Assembly (NCBI GenBank): GCA_013297985.1
Contig: JAAFIY010000015.1
Span: forward strand, 1-46,469
Length of the DNA: 46,469 bases
Direction of reading: 5' to 3'
Source: Comamonadaceae bacterium
GTDB taxonomy: Bacteria; Pseudomonadota; Gammaproteobacteria; Burkholderiales; Burkholderiaceae_C
Under the pieces are notes generated by a model. The model was given only the letters and a program-made list of their open reading frames with translations, ran no database searches and was not told the DNA's origin. Of the stretch, positions 1 through 9,449 are shown piece by piece (positions within the stretch are counted from its first letter, which is position 1; the number at the start of each line of letters is the position of its first letter). A program made the position numbers and the translations under genes.

Positions 1-76
1 GTCTCATTTTCGTGGGGCTTCCCGCGCACGGTTGCGACGGGCGGCCAGCGGCAGCAACGGTGGACGTTGTTGCCCT

Positions 77-3000
77 ATGAATGCGCCAGCCGTCCTTACC
101 CATTTGATCGCCCAGGCCGACGAGGCCGTGCGATTGCGCGAGATTCCATACAACTACACCTCGTTCTCTGACAAAGAGATCGTGATGCGGCTGCTGGGCT
201 CCCGCGCATGGGACATGTTGCAAGACTTGCGCGGCGAACGCCGCACCGGCCGATCAGCCCGCATGCTCTACGAAGTGCTGGGCGACATCTGGGTGGTGGA
301 ACGCAATCCCTACCTGCAAGACGACTTGCTGGATTCGCGCCGTCGGCGCGGTCAGCTCATTGATGCGCTCAACCACCGCTTGGGCGAAATTCAGAAGCGC
401 CGTGATCCAGCCAGCGACCTCCAACGCGACGCCCGCGTGGGCGAGCTCTTGGCTGCCGCCCAAGTGGCTGTCAAGCGCTTTGCTGACCGGCTTGACCAGA
501 TTGCAGCCCTGCGCCGCCACGCCAGCAAAGCGCTAGGCCGAGTCACCGCCAAGGACAACATCAAGTTTGACGGCTTGAGCCGCGTATCGCACGTGACGGA
601 CGCCACTGACTGGCGGGTGGAATACCCGTTTGTCGTGCTGTGCCCGGACTCAGAAGCCGAAATGGCTGCACTGGTGAAATGCTGCATCGATCTGGGCTTG
701 ACCATCGTGCCGCGAGGCGGTGGTACCGGCTACACCGGCGGCGCCATTCCCTTGACCTGGAAGAGCGCGGTGATCAACACCGAAAAGCTTGAAGCCATGA
801 CCGAAGTGGAAATGGCCACTCTGCCCGGCGTGGATCACCCCGTGCCCACGGTGTGGAGTGAAGCAGGCGTGGTCACCCAGCGGGTGGCCGACGCGGCCGA
901 GCGCGGCGGCTTTGTGTTTGCGGTAGACCCCACCAGTGCTGAAGCCAGCTGCATTGGCGGCAACATTGCCATGAACGCCGGCGGCAAGAAGGCCGTGCTG
1001 TGGGGCACCGCTCTGGACAACCTGGCCAGCTGGCGCATGGTGACGCCTGATGCGCAGTGGCTCGAAGTGATTCGCCTGAACCACAACCTGGGCAAGATCC
1101 ACGACGCGCCCCTGGCCAGCTTTGAGCTGCGCACATTTCAGGCTGACGGCCGCACGCTGATCAAGACCGAGCGGCTGGATATTCCAGGCCCCAGCTTTCG
1201 CAAGGCGGGCCTGGGCAAAGACGTCACCGACAAGTTTTTGGCGGGGCTGCCCGGCATTCAAAAAGAAGGCTGCGACGGTCTCATCACCAGCGCGCGCTGG
1301 GTGGTGCATCGCATGCCCAGCCACACCCGCACGGTGTGCCTGGAATTTTTCGGCCACGCCCGCGATGCGGTGCCCAGCATTGTGGAAATCAAAGACTTCA
1401 TGTTTGCCGAGGCCAAACGCAGCGGCACCCTGCTGGCGGGGCTTGAGCACCTGGACGACCGCTATCTGAAAGCCGTGGGCTACACCACCAAAAGCAAGCG
1501 CGGGGCGGCGATGGGTGGATCAGGCCTGCCCAAGATGGTGCTGATTGGCGACATCGCTGGAGACGATGCCGACGCCGTGGCCCGCGCCGCCGCAGAAGTG
1601 GTGCGCATGGCCAACAGCCGCAGCGGCGAAGGCTTTACCGCCGTTAGCGCCGATGCGCGCAAAAAGTTCTGGCTCGATCGCAAACGCACTGCGGCCATCA
1701 GCCGCCACACCAACGCCTTCAAGATCAATGAAGACGTGGTGATTCCTCTGCCGCGCATGGCCGAGTACACCGACGGCATTGAGCGCATCAACATTGAGCT
1801 GAGCCTGCGCAACAAGCTGCGCCTGTGCGACGAGCTGCGCGCCTTTTTCACCGCCGGCAACTTGCCGCTGGGCAAGAGCGACGACGCACACGAAATTGCC
1901 AGCGCCGAACTGCTGGAAGACCGTGTGGCCCAAGCCTTGGCGCTGGTGGCCGAAGTGCGTGGCTTGTGGCAAGGGTGGCTAGATCAGGTCGATACCCTGT
2001 TTGCGCAGCTGCAAGACCACGGCCTGCGTGCCAGCTGGAAAACGCAGTTGAAGGCCCCGCTGGCCAAGCTGTTTGGCGGTGCGGCCTTTGCACCGCTGCT
2101 GGCTGAGTGCGACGCTATTCACAAGCGGGTGCTCAAGGGCCGTGTGTGGGTGGCCCTGCACATGCATGCGGGCGACGGCAATGTGCACACCAACATCCCG
2201 GTGAACAGCGACGACTACGACATGCTGCAAACCGCGCATGAAGCGGTCGAACGCATCATGAAGCTGGCGCGCAGCCTGGACGGCGTCATCAGCGGCGAGC
2301 ACGGCATCGGCATTACCAAGCTCGAGTTCTTGACCGATGAAGAGCTGGCCCCCTTTGCCGCCTACAAAGCCAAAGTGGACCCCAACGGTCACTTCAACAA
2401 AGGCAAGTTGCTACGAAATAAAGAGCAGCTTTCGCCCATGGATAGGGCGCTACAGGCCAATGGCGCCCACAAGTCGGGGCGCGCCGCTGAGGGCCCTGAC
2501 GACATGGTGTATGCCGCCGATTTAAGCGACGCCTACACCCCCAGCTTTGGCCTGATGGGGCATGAATCACTCATCATGCAGCAGAGCGACATCGGCGCCA
2601 TCGCCGACAGCGTGAAAGACTGCTTGCGTTGCGGCAAGTGCAAACCGGTGTGCGCCACCCATGTACCGCGCGCCAATTTGCTCTACAGCCCGCGCAACAA
2701 GATCCTGGCCACCAGCCTGCTGATTGAAGCGTTTTTGTACGAAGAGCAAACCCGCCGTGGCGTCAGCATTCGCCACTGGGAAGAGTTCGAAGATGTGGCC
2801 GATCACTGCACGGTGTGCCACAAATGCGAATCGCCCTGCCCCGTCAAGATCGATTTTGGCGACGTGTCGATGAACATGCGCAACCTGCTGCGCAAGATGG
2901 GCAAGAAATCGTTCCGCCCGGGTAATGCGGCGGCCATGCTGTTCTTGAACGCCACCAACCCCGAGACCATCAAAGTCATGCGCTCGGCGATGGTGGACGT

Positions 3001-4060
3001 GGGCTTTAAAGCCCAGCGCATGGCGCATGAATTGATGAAGTCTTTGGCGCGCAAGCAAACCGCCAAGCCACCTGCCACCACGGGTGCCGCACCCATCAAA
3101 GAGCAGGTGATTCACTTCATCAACAAAAAGATGCCGGGTGGTTTGCCCAAGAAAACCGCGCGCGCACTGTTGGACATTGAAGACCGCGACTACGTGCCCA
3201 TCATTCGCAACCCACAGGGCACGTCGGCCGACTCGGAAGCGGTCTTCTACTTCCCCGGCTGCGGGTCAGAAAGGTTGTTCAGCCAAGTGGGCCTAGCCAC
3301 GCAGGCCATGCTGTGGCACGCCGGTGTGCAGACCGTGCTGCCACCAGGCTATCTGTGCTGCGGCTACCCCCAGCGCGGCAGCGGCCAGTTTGACAAAGCC
3401 GACAAGATCATTACCGACAACCGGGTGCTGTTTCACCGCGTGGCCAACACGCTGAACTATCTGGACATCAAAACCGTGGTGGTCAGCTGCGGCACCTGCT
3501 ACGACCAATTGCAGGGCTACCAGTTCGACAAGATCTTCCCCGGCTGCCGCATCATCGACATCCACGAATTTCTGCTTGAAAAAGGCATCACCCTGGCCGG
3601 TGATGGCCAGTACCTGTACCACGACCCCTGCCACAGCCCCATGAAGCTGCAAGACCCGATGAAGACGGTGAAGGCGCTAGTGGGCGAATCGGTGGTGAAA
3701 GCAGAACGCTGCTGCGGCGAAAGCGGCACCCTCGGCGTAACGCGGCCCGATATCTCTACCCAAGTGCGCTTTCGCAAAGAAGAAGAATTGCGCAAAAACC
3801 AAACGCAACTGGCCGCACTGGCCAGCAGCCTAGGCAAGGCCGAGGCGCCCCGCGGCGCACCGACAAAAATCCTGACCAGCTGCCCCAGCTGCCTGCAGGG
3901 TCTGAAACGCTTTGAAGATGACCTCAAAGGCCAAACCAACGGTCTGCTAGAGGCCGACTACATCGTGGTGGAGATGGCCCAGCAAATCTTAGGCCCCGAC
4001 TGGCTGCCCGATTACGTCGCTGCGGCCAACCAAGGCGGCATCGAGCGGGTGCTCGTGTGA
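77..4060 (+). CDS. DUF3683-type FAD-linked oxidoreductase fused to a 4Fe-4S / CCG domain half
   Basis: Very large (1327 aa) flavin/iron-sulfur oxidoreductase of the D-lactate / glycolate dehydrogenase type. In order: an N-terminal helical DUF3683-like region (to about residue 150), an FAD-binding_4 domain with the glycine-rich [11 protein letters not shown] loop (about 210-225), an FAD-oxidase C-terminal domain ([10 protein letters not shown] near 695, SGEHGIG near 737), two 4Fe-4S Cys clusters ([11 protein letters not shown] near 848, [12 protein letters not shown] near 911), then a CCG heterodisulfide-reductase-like half (FPGCGSE near 1061, CGTCYD near 1138, CCGESG). It probably oxidises a 2-hydroxyacid and passes electrons to quinones; the substrate cannot be read from sequence. 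ATG at 77 is chosen over an in-frame TTG at 32. A dispersed repeat copy (2410-2466) is translated in frame between the flavin and ferredoxin halves. The next gene overlaps its stop codon. Confidence 0.93.
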   Translation: MNAPAVLTHLIAQADEAVRLREIPYNYTSFSDKEIVMRLLGSRAWDMLQDLRGERRTGRSARMLYEVLGDIWVVERNPYLQDDLLDSRRRRGQLIDALNHRLGEIQKRRDPASDLQRDARVGELLAAAQVAVKRFADRLDQIAALRRHASKALGRVTAKDNIKFDGLSRVSHVTDATDWRVEYPFVVLCPDSEAEMAALVKCCIDLGLTIVPRGGGTGYTGGAIPLTWKSAVINTEKLEAMTEVEMATLPGVDHPVPTVWSEAGVVTQRVADAAERGGFVFAVDPTSAEASCIGGNIAMNAGGKKAVLWGTALDNLASWRMVTPDAQWLEVIRLNHNLGKIHDAPLASFELRTFQADGRTLIKTERLDIPGPSFRKAGLGKDVTDKFLAGLPGIQKEGCDGLITSARWVVHRMPSHTRTVCLEFFGHARDAVPSIVEIKDFMFAEAKRSGTLLAGLEHLDDRYLKAVGYTTKSKRGAAMGGSGLPKMVLIGDIAGDDADAVARAAAEVVRMANSRSGEGFTAVSADARKKFWLDRKRTAAISRHTNAFKINEDVVIPLPRMAEYTDGIERINIELSLRNKLRLCDELRAFFTAGNLPLGKSDDAHEIASAELLEDRVAQALALVAEVRGLWQGWLDQVDTLFAQLQDHGLRASWKTQLKAPLAKLFGGAAFAPLLAECDAIHKRVLKGRVWVALHMHAGDGNVHTNIPVNSDDYDMLQTAHEAVERIMKLARSLDGVISGEHGIGITKLEFLTDEELAPFAAYKAKVDPNGHFNKGKLLRNKEQLSPMDRALQANGAHKSGRAAEGPDDMVYAADLSDAYTPSFGLMGHESLIMQQSDIGAIADSVKDCLRCGKCKPVCATHVPRANLLYSPRNKILATSLLIEAFLYEEQTRRGVSIRHWEEFEDVADHCTVCHKCESPCPVKIDFGDVSMNMRNLLRKMGKKSFRPGNAAAMLFLNATNPETIKVMRSAMVDVGFKAQRMAHELMKSLARKQTAKPPATTGAAPIKEQVIHFINKKMPGGLPKKTARALLDIEDRDYVPIIRNPQGTSADSEAVFYFPGCGSERLFSQVGLATQAMLWHAGVQTVLPPGYLCCGYPQRGSGQFDKADKIITDNRVLFHRVANTLNYLDIKTVVVSCGTCYDQLQGYQFDKIFPGCRIIDIHEFLLEKGITLAGDGQYLYHDPCHSPMKLQDPMKTVKALVGESVVKAERCCGESGTLGVTRPDISTQVRFRKEEELRKNQTQLAALASSLGKAEAPRGAPTKILTSCPSCLQGLKRFEDDLKGQTNGLLEADYIVVEMAQQILGPDWLPDYVAAANQGGIERVLV
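2410..2466 (+). repeat. Dispersed palindromic repeat, copy 1 (inside a CDS)
   Basis: Head GCTACGAAATAAAGAGC (17 nt), then CGCCC...AGGGCG and CAGGCCAATGG. It is read in frame by the FAD/Fe-S oxidoreductase (about residues 778-796, [16 protein letters not shown]). This reading frame would normally meet TAG in the head (TAGC); here it reads GAGC, so the stop has been removed. The 3-prime arm is degenerate compared with other copies. Confidence 0.75.
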
Positions 4061-4518
4061 CCGCGCCAGGCAGCGGCACAGCCGCTGCGGCGCCCTGCCC
4101 GCTGTGCGACGGCTTGGGTGGGCTGCTGGTGGCGCGACAGCCGCTGTGGCGCGTAGTGCGGGTAGACGACGCCGTTACCGTGGCCCAACATCCTGCCTTT
4201 TGGCGGCTGATCTGGAACACCCACGTGGCCGAGTTCACCGACCTGCCCCGCGCCGAGCGCATCGCCTGCATGGACGCCGTAGCCATGGTGGAGCGCACCG
4301 TGCGCCACCAGCTCAAGCCCACCAAAATCAACGTGGCCAGCTTGGGCAATGTGGTGCCGCATCTGCACTGGCACGTGGTGGCGCGGTTTGCCAATGACGC
4401 ACATTTTCCCCAACCCGTGTGGGCAAGCCCCCAGCGGCCCGCAGATCCAATGGCCGTGCAAGCCTTGCAACGGCGTTTGTCTGATGTGGACGAAGCCCTG
4501 CGCGAGGCACTGGCCTGA
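4057..4518 (+). CDS. HIT-family nucleotide hydrolase/transferase
   Basis: A 153-aa histidine-triad protein. The signature His-x-His-x-His is seen as HLHWHVV (H102, H104, H106), preceded by the typical N-x-x-x-L-G-N-x-x-P segment. HIT proteins act on the alpha-phosphate of nucleotides such as AMP conjugates or dinucleoside polyphosphates in the cytoplasm; the substrate is not predictable here. The N-terminus carries CPLC (about residues 11-14), perhaps remains of a metal site. The GTG start overlaps the stop of the upstream oxidoreductase by 4 nt (GTGA), which suggests translational coupling. Confidence 0.9.
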   Translation: MTAPGSGTAAAAPCPLCDGLGGLLVARQPLWRVVRVDDAVTVAQHPAFWRLIWNTHVAEFTDLPRAERIACMDAVAMVERTVRHQLKPTKINVASLGNVVPHLHWHVVARFANDAHFPQPVWASPQRPADPMAVQALQRRLSDVDEALREALA

Positions 4519-4556
4519 AGGCTCCACGCATCTGCTGTCACTCACTCCAAAGCTCC

Positions 4557-4973
4557 ATGGCCTCACCCGTTGCCCAAACCCCCGCGCCGCAAGACATCAC
4601 CTTGCACGGCCAATCGCGCATCCTTGAAATTGCTTTTGCCGACGGCGCAAGCTTTCGCATTCCGTTTGAACTGATGCGCATCTACTCGCCCAGCGCAGAA
4701 GTACAAGGCCACGGCCCAGGCCAAGAAGTGCTGCAAACCGGCAAGCGCGAAGTGGATGTGGTGGAACTTGAACCTGTAGGCAACTACGCCATCAAGCCCA
4801 CCTTCTCCGACGGCCATGACAGCGGCCTGTTCAGCTGGGAATATCTGTACTTTTTGGGTAGCCGCCAAGCAGAGCTTTGGGCCGACTACCAAGCCCGGCT
4901 GCAAGCCGCTGGGCGCGACCGAGACGGCCCCATGCCCGACGCGGGCGGCGCCGGGCACGCCTGCGGCCACTGA
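4557..4973 (+). CDS. DUF971 (GBBH-like N-terminal) protein
   Basis: A 138-aa cytoplasmic protein that consists mainly of the small DUF971 fold also found at the N-terminus of gamma-butyrobetaine hydroxylase. Visible family features are the ILEIAFADG start of the sheet, FRIPFELMRIYSPSAEV, and a C-terminal SGLFSWEYLY segment. In betaproteobacteria this gene commonly precedes ubiE, as here, so a link with quinone metabolism or Fe-S/metal handling is possible, but no function is established. It starts 38 nt after the HIT gene; the last 20 residues are Gly/Ala-rich and unlikely to be structured. Confidence 0.85.
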   Translation: MASPVAQTPAPQDITLHGQSRILEIAFADGASFRIPFELMRIYSPSAEVQGHGPGQEVLQTGKREVDVVELEPVGNYAIKPTFSDGHDSGLFSWEYLYFLGSRQAELWADYQARLQAAGRDRDGPMPDAGGAGHACGH

Positions 4974-5000
4974 AGCCATCACGGCTCACCAAACCTATTT

Positions 5001-5062
5001 GCTATTACTTTGATAGCTTAATAGGCCCGTATTCAGGGCGTAATCGGCCTGTTTGGTTTAAG
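5001..5062 (+). repeat. Dispersed palindromic repeat, copy 2 (intergenic, upstream of ubiE)
   Basis: Head GCTATTACTTTGATAGC (17 nt), then AGGCCCGTATTCAGGGCG, CGGCC and the terminal GTTTGGTTTAAG. One of the most complete copies. It fills most of the 185-bp gap between the DUF971 gene and ubiE, so it lies in the ubiE leader. Confidence 0.85.
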
Positions 5063-5158
5063 ACTGCCCAGTCACCTGCTGCGCAATAGCCTGTGGGCTT
5101 ACAGGGCTGTGCCCTTGAACCGCCGCAGCCGTCCCTACATTCCATTGCAAGACCCGCT

Positions 5159-5896
5159 ATGACGAGCACCCACTTCGGCTTTCAAACCGTCGACGCTGCC
5201 GACAAGGCGCAGCGCGTGCGCGGTGTGTTTGATTCAGTCGCATCGCGCTACGACGTGATGAACGACCTGATGTCGCTCGGCCTGCACCGCGCCTGGAAAG
5301 CCTATGCGCTGCAGGTGGCCCGTTTGCAGATGGGCCACCAAGTGCTGGATGTGGCCAGCGGCACGGGCGACCTGGCGCTGGCCTTCGCGCGTGAGCTGCA
5401 GTCTCTGGGCGGCGGCGGCGTGGTGGCCACCGACATCAATGAAGCCATGTTGGCTCAGGGGCGACAGCGCTTGGCTGACGCGGGCCTGTCATTGCCCACC
5501 GTGGTGGCTGACGCCGAACACCTGCCCTTTGAAGACGGCCGCTTTGATGTGGTGTCGGTGGCCTTTGGCCTGCGCAACATGACCGACAAATCCACCGCCC
5601 TCAGGGAAATGGCCCGTGTGCTTAAGCCGCGTGGGCGCTTACTGGTGCTGGAGTTTTCCCAAGTGGCCAAGCCGCTGCGCAAGGCTTACGACTGGTATTC
5701 ATTTCGGGTGCTGCCCGTGTTGGGCCAGCGCGTGGCGGGCGATGCAGACAGTTACCGCTATCTGGCCGAGTCCATTCGCATGCATCCCAACCAGGCCGAT
5801 CTGAAAGCCCTGATGCAGCGAAGCGGGTTTGGACATGTGGATGTGCATAACCTCTCCGGGGGCATCGTGGCCCTGCACATGGGCATCAAGTGTTGA
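5159..5896 (+). CDS. ubiE: Ubiquinone/menaquinone C-methyltransferase UbiE
   Basis: A 245-aa SAM-dependent methyltransferase that C-methylates demethoxy-ubiquinol (and demethylmenaquinol in species that make menaquinone). SAM motif I is [11 protein letters not shown] (about residues 64-74); the family-specific segments [18 protein letters not shown] near the N-terminus, FGLRNMTDK, and [13 protein letters not shown] are all present. Normal length for the family. ATG at 5159 fits the usual N-terminus (THFGFQTV) better than longer in-frame starts. Neighbouring ubiJ and ubiB support ubiquinone synthesis as its role. Confidence 0.97.
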   Translation: MTSTHFGFQTVDAADKAQRVRGVFDSVASRYDVMNDLMSLGLHRAWKAYALQVARLQMGHQVLDVASGTGDLALAFARELQSLGGGGVVATDINEAMLAQGRQRLADAGLSLPTVVADAEHLPFEDGRFDVVSVAFGLRNMTDKSTALREMARVLKPRGRLLVLEFSQVAKPLRKAYDWYSFRVLPVLGQRVAGDADSYRYLAESIRMHPNQADLKALMQRSGFGHVDVHNLSGGIVALHMGIKC

Positions 5897-6002
5897 GGGC
5901 GCACACTGTGCAGACCGGTACGAAGCAGTGGATTGAGACGGTTTGAGTTTGCGGGTTGTGTTTAGGCAATTTGGTTTGTTGTTTGTTGATCTTGGAGGCA
6001 GT

Positions 6003-7031
6003 ATGAAATTTCTCGCCATCTTCATGGCCGCGGCCATCAGCTTGGCCAGTGTGTCGGCGGTTGACGCGAAACGTTTGGGCGGCGGCAAGTCCGCAGGGCA
6101 GCAGTCCAGCAACGTGACGCAACGCGAAGCCACACGCCCCGCACAACCTGCTCAGCCCAACGCCGCACCCGGCCAAAACGCCGCTGCGCCCGCAGCCGCA
6201 GGCACCGCTGCCGCGGGCGCAGCCACTGCCGCCAAAAAGCCCTGGGGCGCCATGCTTGGCGGCCTGGCGGCTGGTCTGGGTCTGGCCTGGTTGGCCAGCT
6301 CGCTGGGGTTTGGTGAAGAACTGGCCAACATCATGATGTTTGCCTTGCTGGCCATGGTGGTGCTGGCGGTGGTGGGCTTCTTCCTGCGCAAACGGGCCAT
6401 GAACAACGCGCAAGCTGGCGGTTACGCCATGGCGGGTGCGGGCGCCGGTGGTGCCGCCGCCCCCGTGCCGCGCAGCTATCGGCCTGAGAACGTGGGCAAC
6501 GACGCCTCTGCCCGCCCGTTTGAGCGCAGCAACGTGATGGATACGCCCGCAGCCCCCGTGGGCGGTTCGCGCATCGGGGCTCGCGTGGGTTCTGGTTTGG
6601 CCGCCGCTGGTGCCGCCGGCGAAGCTGCGCCAGAGCAACGCTGGGGCGTGCCGGCTGACTTTGACGAAGCTGGTTTCCTTGAAGGCGCCAAGGGCGGCTT
6701 TGTGGCCCTGCAAGCCGCTTGGGACAAGGCTGATCTGGCCAGCTTGCGCGCCATGATGACCGACAACATGCTGTCTGAAGTGCGCAGCCAACTGGCCGAG
6801 CGCGACAACCTTTCGGGCAAAGCCAACCGCACCGAAGTCGTCATGCTCGAAGCCAAACTGCTGGGCATCGAAGACCTGGGTCACGACTACATGGCCAGTG
6901 TCGAGTTCACCGGCTTGATCCGCGAAGACGCATCAGCGGGCCCCAGCCCGTTCCGCGAGGTGTGGAACATGACCAAGCCCAAGGACGGCTCCATGGGTTG
7001 GTTGGTCGCGGGCTTGCAAGCTCTGCACTAA
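6003..7031 (+). CDS. Tim44-like domain membrane protein
   Basis: A 342-aa protein with an N-terminal signal sequence (MKFLAIFMAAAISLASVSA), an Ala/Pro/Gln-rich linker, two adjacent hydrophobic segments (about residues 80-125, LAAGLGLAWLASSLGFG and MMFALLAMVVLAVVGFF), a second low-complexity linker, and a C-terminal Tim44/MRPL45-like domain (about 215-342). In mitochondria Tim44 tethers Hsp70 to the inner-membrane translocase; bacterial members are poorly understood. GGAGG at 5994-5998 supports the ATG at 6003. The position between ubiE and ubiJ-ubiB is typical of betaproteobacteria. A strong terminator follows. Confidence 0.88.
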   Translation: MKFLAIFMAAAISLASVSAVDAKRLGGGKSAGQQSSNVTQREATRPAQPAQPNAAPGQNAAAPAAAGTAAAGAATAAKKPWGAMLGGLAAGLGLAWLASSLGFGEELANIMMFALLAMVVLAVVGFFLRKRAMNNAQAGGYAMAGAGAGGAAAPVPRSYRPENVGNDASARPFERSNVMDTPAAPVGGSRIGARVGSGLAAAGAAGEAAPEQRWGVPADFDEAGFLEGAKGGFVALQAAWDKADLASLRAMMTDNMLSEVRSQLAERDNLSGKANRTEVVMLEAKLLGIEDLGHDYMASVEFTGLIREDASAGPSPFREVWNMTKPKDGSMGWLVAGLQALH

Positions 7032-7069
7032 ACCACCGCGCCACGGGCCCTAATCGGGCCATCGGACAC

Positions 7070-7104
7070 AATGGGGGCATGCACACGCAGCCCCCATTTT
7101 TTTT
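7070..7104 (+). terminator. Rho-independent terminator after the Tim44-like gene
   Basis: A perfect 9-bp stem (AATGGGGGC at 7070-7078, GCCCCCATT at 7090-7098) with an 11-nt loop, running into eight T (7097-7104). It separates the ubiE/Tim44 part from ubiJ-ubiB, so ubiJB should have its own promoter or depend on read-through. Confidence 0.85.
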
Positions 7105-7122
7105 GGCTTCTGAACAGGCCAC

Positions 7123-7671
7123 ATGAGCACGCCACAGTCGCCCATCCCCCCTTGGCTCCATGCGCTGGCCCCGCCGCAATGGCTGGTGGCCGAAGCGCAA
7201 GGCCGCATCGTCTTGTTGCTCAACCATGTGCTGCAGCAGGAGCCCGAGGCCATGGCACGCATTGAACGCCAGCGCGGCCAAGTGGCGCGACTGGTGTGGC
7301 AAAACTGGTCGCTGGCCCTGACCGCGACACCCGCGGGCCTACTCGACGTCGCACCCGCTGAAGCCCTGCCCGACCTCACGCTCACCGTCATGAGCGCATC
7401 ACCTCTGGACATGCTGGCCACCGCCTTGCGTGGCGACAAGCCGCCCGTGCACATCGAGGGCAATGTGCAGTTGGCCGCTGAAATCAATTGGCTGATTGAC
7501 CATGTGCGCTGGGACATGCAGGCTGACCTGGCCCGTGTGGTGGGCGATGTAGCCGCGCACCAAATCACCCGGGTGGTGGGCGGCGCCAGTGCCGCCTTGC
7601 GCGGGTTGGTGCAGCGCATGCCCATGGGCACACCGGGCGGCCAAGGCCCCAACACTGAGGGCCGCCCATGA
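7123..7671 (+). CDS. ubiJ: Ubiquinone biosynthesis accessory factor UbiJ (SCP2 domain)
   Basis: A 182-aa protein with an SCP2 sterol-carrier-like domain followed by a C-terminal helix. UbiJ is thought to present the hydrophobic precursor to the soluble Ubi complex. Family features are [13 protein letters not shown] at the N-terminus, [12 protein letters not shown], the [17 protein letters not shown] segment, and [23 protein letters not shown] in the C-terminal third. It overlaps ubiB by 4 nt (ATGA), the usual ubiJ-ubiB arrangement. Confidence 0.9.
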   Translation: MSTPQSPIPPWLHALAPPQWLVAEAQGRIVLLLNHVLQQEPEAMARIERQRGQVARLVWQNWSLALTATPAGLLDVAPAEALPDLTLTVMSASPLDMLATALRGDKPPVHIEGNVQLAAEINWLIDHVRWDMQADLARVVGDVAAHQITRVVGGASAALRGLVQRMPMGTPGGQGPNTEGRP

Positions 7672-9236
7672 CGCGGCTGCTGCGCAGCGCGTTCATCGTT
7701 TGGATCGTCTTGCGCTATGGGCTAGACGAACTGCTGCTGACCAGTCTGGACAAGCCCTGGCTGCGCACGGTTACCCGCATCCTCACCATCGGCCGCTCGC
7801 TGCATGCGCCGCGTGGGCAGCGCTTGCGACAAGCCTTAGAAAGCCTGGGCCCGATTTTTGTGAAGTTTGGCCAGGTGTTGTCCACCCGGCGCGATTTGCT
7901 GCCCCAAGATGTGGCCGATGAATTGGCACTGCTGCAAGACCGCGTGCCCCCCTTTGATTCAGCCATTGCCGTAGCCACCATTGAGCGCGCCTTTCGGCGC
8001 CCCTTGGCCGACCTCTTCGAGCAGTTTGAGCACACCCCGGTAGCCAGCGCGTCGATTGCACAAGTGCACTTTGCCGTCGTGCGTGACCGGCAGGGCAAAT
8101 CGCGTGAGGTGGCCGTGAAGGTGCTGCGCCCGGGCATGCTGCCGGTGATCGACAAAGACCTCGATCTGATGCGCATGATGGCTGGCTGGCTTGAAGCCAT
8201 CTCAGCTGATGGCCGACGCTTAAAGCCCAAAGAAGTGGTGGCCGAGTTCGACAAGTACCTGCACGATGAGCTGGATTTGGTGCGCGAAGCCGCCAGCGCT
8301 GCCCAACTGCGGCGCAACATGGCCGGGCTCAATCTGGTGCTGATCCCCGAGATGTTCTGGGACTTGTGCGCGCCCGATGTGATCGTGATGGAGCGCATGC
8401 AAGGCATTCCCATCAACCAAACCGAGCGTTTGCGCGAAGCGGGTGTCGACCTGAAGCAGTTGGCCCGCGACGGCGTCACCATCTTCTTTACCCAGGTGTT
8501 TCGCGACGGTTTTTTTCATGCCGATATGCACCCGGGCAATATCCAAGTGAGCTTGGCACCTGACACGTTTGGCCGCTACATCTCGCTGGACTTTGGCATC
8601 GTCGGCACCCTCACCGAATTCGACAAAGAGTACCTGGCGCAGAACTTCACCGCCTTCTTTCGGCGCGACTACAAGCGCGTAGCGCAGTTGCACATTGAAT
8701 CGGGCTGGGTGCCGAGCAACACGCGGGTCGATGAGCTTGAATCTGCCATCCGCGCGGTGTGCGAACCCTACTTTGACCGCCCCTTGAAAGAGCTGTCACT
8801 GGGCATGGTGCTCATGCGCTTGTTTCAAACCTCGCGCCGCTTTCAGGTTGAGATTCAGCCGCAGTTGGTGCTGCTACAAAAAACCCTGCTCAACATCGAA
8901 GGCTTGGGCCGTGATCTAGACCCTGACCTGGATTTGTGGAATACCGCCAAACCATTTTTGGAAACCTGGATGGTCGAACAATTGGGCCCGCAAAAGTTGA
9001 TCGCAGGCCTGCGCGATCAAGCCCCGCGTTACGCCCGCTTGGTGCCAGAACTTCCCTTGCTGCTGCACGAAGCCCTGCGCCGCCGCCACCCAGATGACCA
9101 GCGCGAAGAACTCCTGGCCCTGTTGGCCGAACAGCGTCGCACTAACCGGCTGCTGCAGGGCCTGATCTGGGCAGGCGTGGGCTTTGCCTTGGGGCTGGTG
9201 GTCATGCAGTGGTTGGTGCGCGTGCGCATCGGCTAG
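7668..9236 (+). CDS. ubiB: Ubiquinone biosynthesis regulatory protein kinase-like UbiB
   Basis: A 522-aa ABC1/ADCK-family atypical kinase, an ATPase needed for ubiquinone synthesis at the inner membrane. Visible family motifs: the KxGQ segment [19 protein letters not shown] (near residue 65), the Ala-rich loop ASASIAQVH (near 127), the nucleotide-binding Lys in VAVKVLRPG (near 148), HADMHPGNI (near 285) and DFGIVG (near 308). A hydrophobic C-terminal segment ([19 protein letters not shown]) anchors it in the membrane. Normal length. Translationally coupled to ubiJ by the ATGA overlap. Confidence 0.96.
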   Translation: MTRLLRSAFIVWIVLRYGLDELLLTSLDKPWLRTVTRILTIGRSLHAPRGQRLRQALESLGPIFVKFGQVLSTRRDLLPQDVADELALLQDRVPPFDSAIAVATIERAFRRPLADLFEQFEHTPVASASIAQVHFAVVRDRQGKSREVAVKVLRPGMLPVIDKDLDLMRMMAGWLEAISADGRRLKPKEVVAEFDKYLHDELDLVREAASAAQLRRNMAGLNLVLIPEMFWDLCAPDVIVMERMQGIPINQTERLREAGVDLKQLARDGVTIFFTQVFRDGFFHADMHPGNIQVSLAPDTFGRYISLDFGIVGTLTEFDKEYLAQNFTAFFRRDYKRVAQLHIESGWVPSNTRVDELESAIRAVCEPYFDRPLKELSLGMVLMRLFQTSRRFQVEIQPQLVLLQKTLLNIEGLGRDLDPDLDLWNTAKPFLETWMVEQLGPQKLIAGLRDQAPRYARLVPELPLLLHEALRRRHPDDQREELLALLAEQRRTNRLLQGLIWAGVGFALGLVVMQWLVRVRIG

Positions 9237-9449
9237 CGCCCGCCCTGACAAAACCCTAGGCCTTATCCCGACATGGCCAATGGGGTTGCCCCTGGTGGCC
9301 ACACCGCAGCGGACCGGGCTTGCAAATAATGCGGCTGCCATTGGGGGCAAGGCAGGCAGGGTCTTTGCTTGTTTTGTGCTGTGCCAATAGGCGCGCCCCA
9401 ACCCACACAACAAATTGCTCACCGACTCTGGACATCAGGAGCCTGCCCC

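Noticed and set aside
32-76. TTG start of the first gene at position 32
   Set aside because: The added 15 residues are Arg/Gly/Ser-rich and unlike a conserved N-terminus; ATG at 77 is simpler.
5886-6884. A 332-codon minus-strand frame opposite the Tim44-like gene
   Set aside because: It is a His/Gly/Arg-rich shadow frame without domain features; the plus-strand frame has a ribosome binding site, signal peptide and membrane spans.
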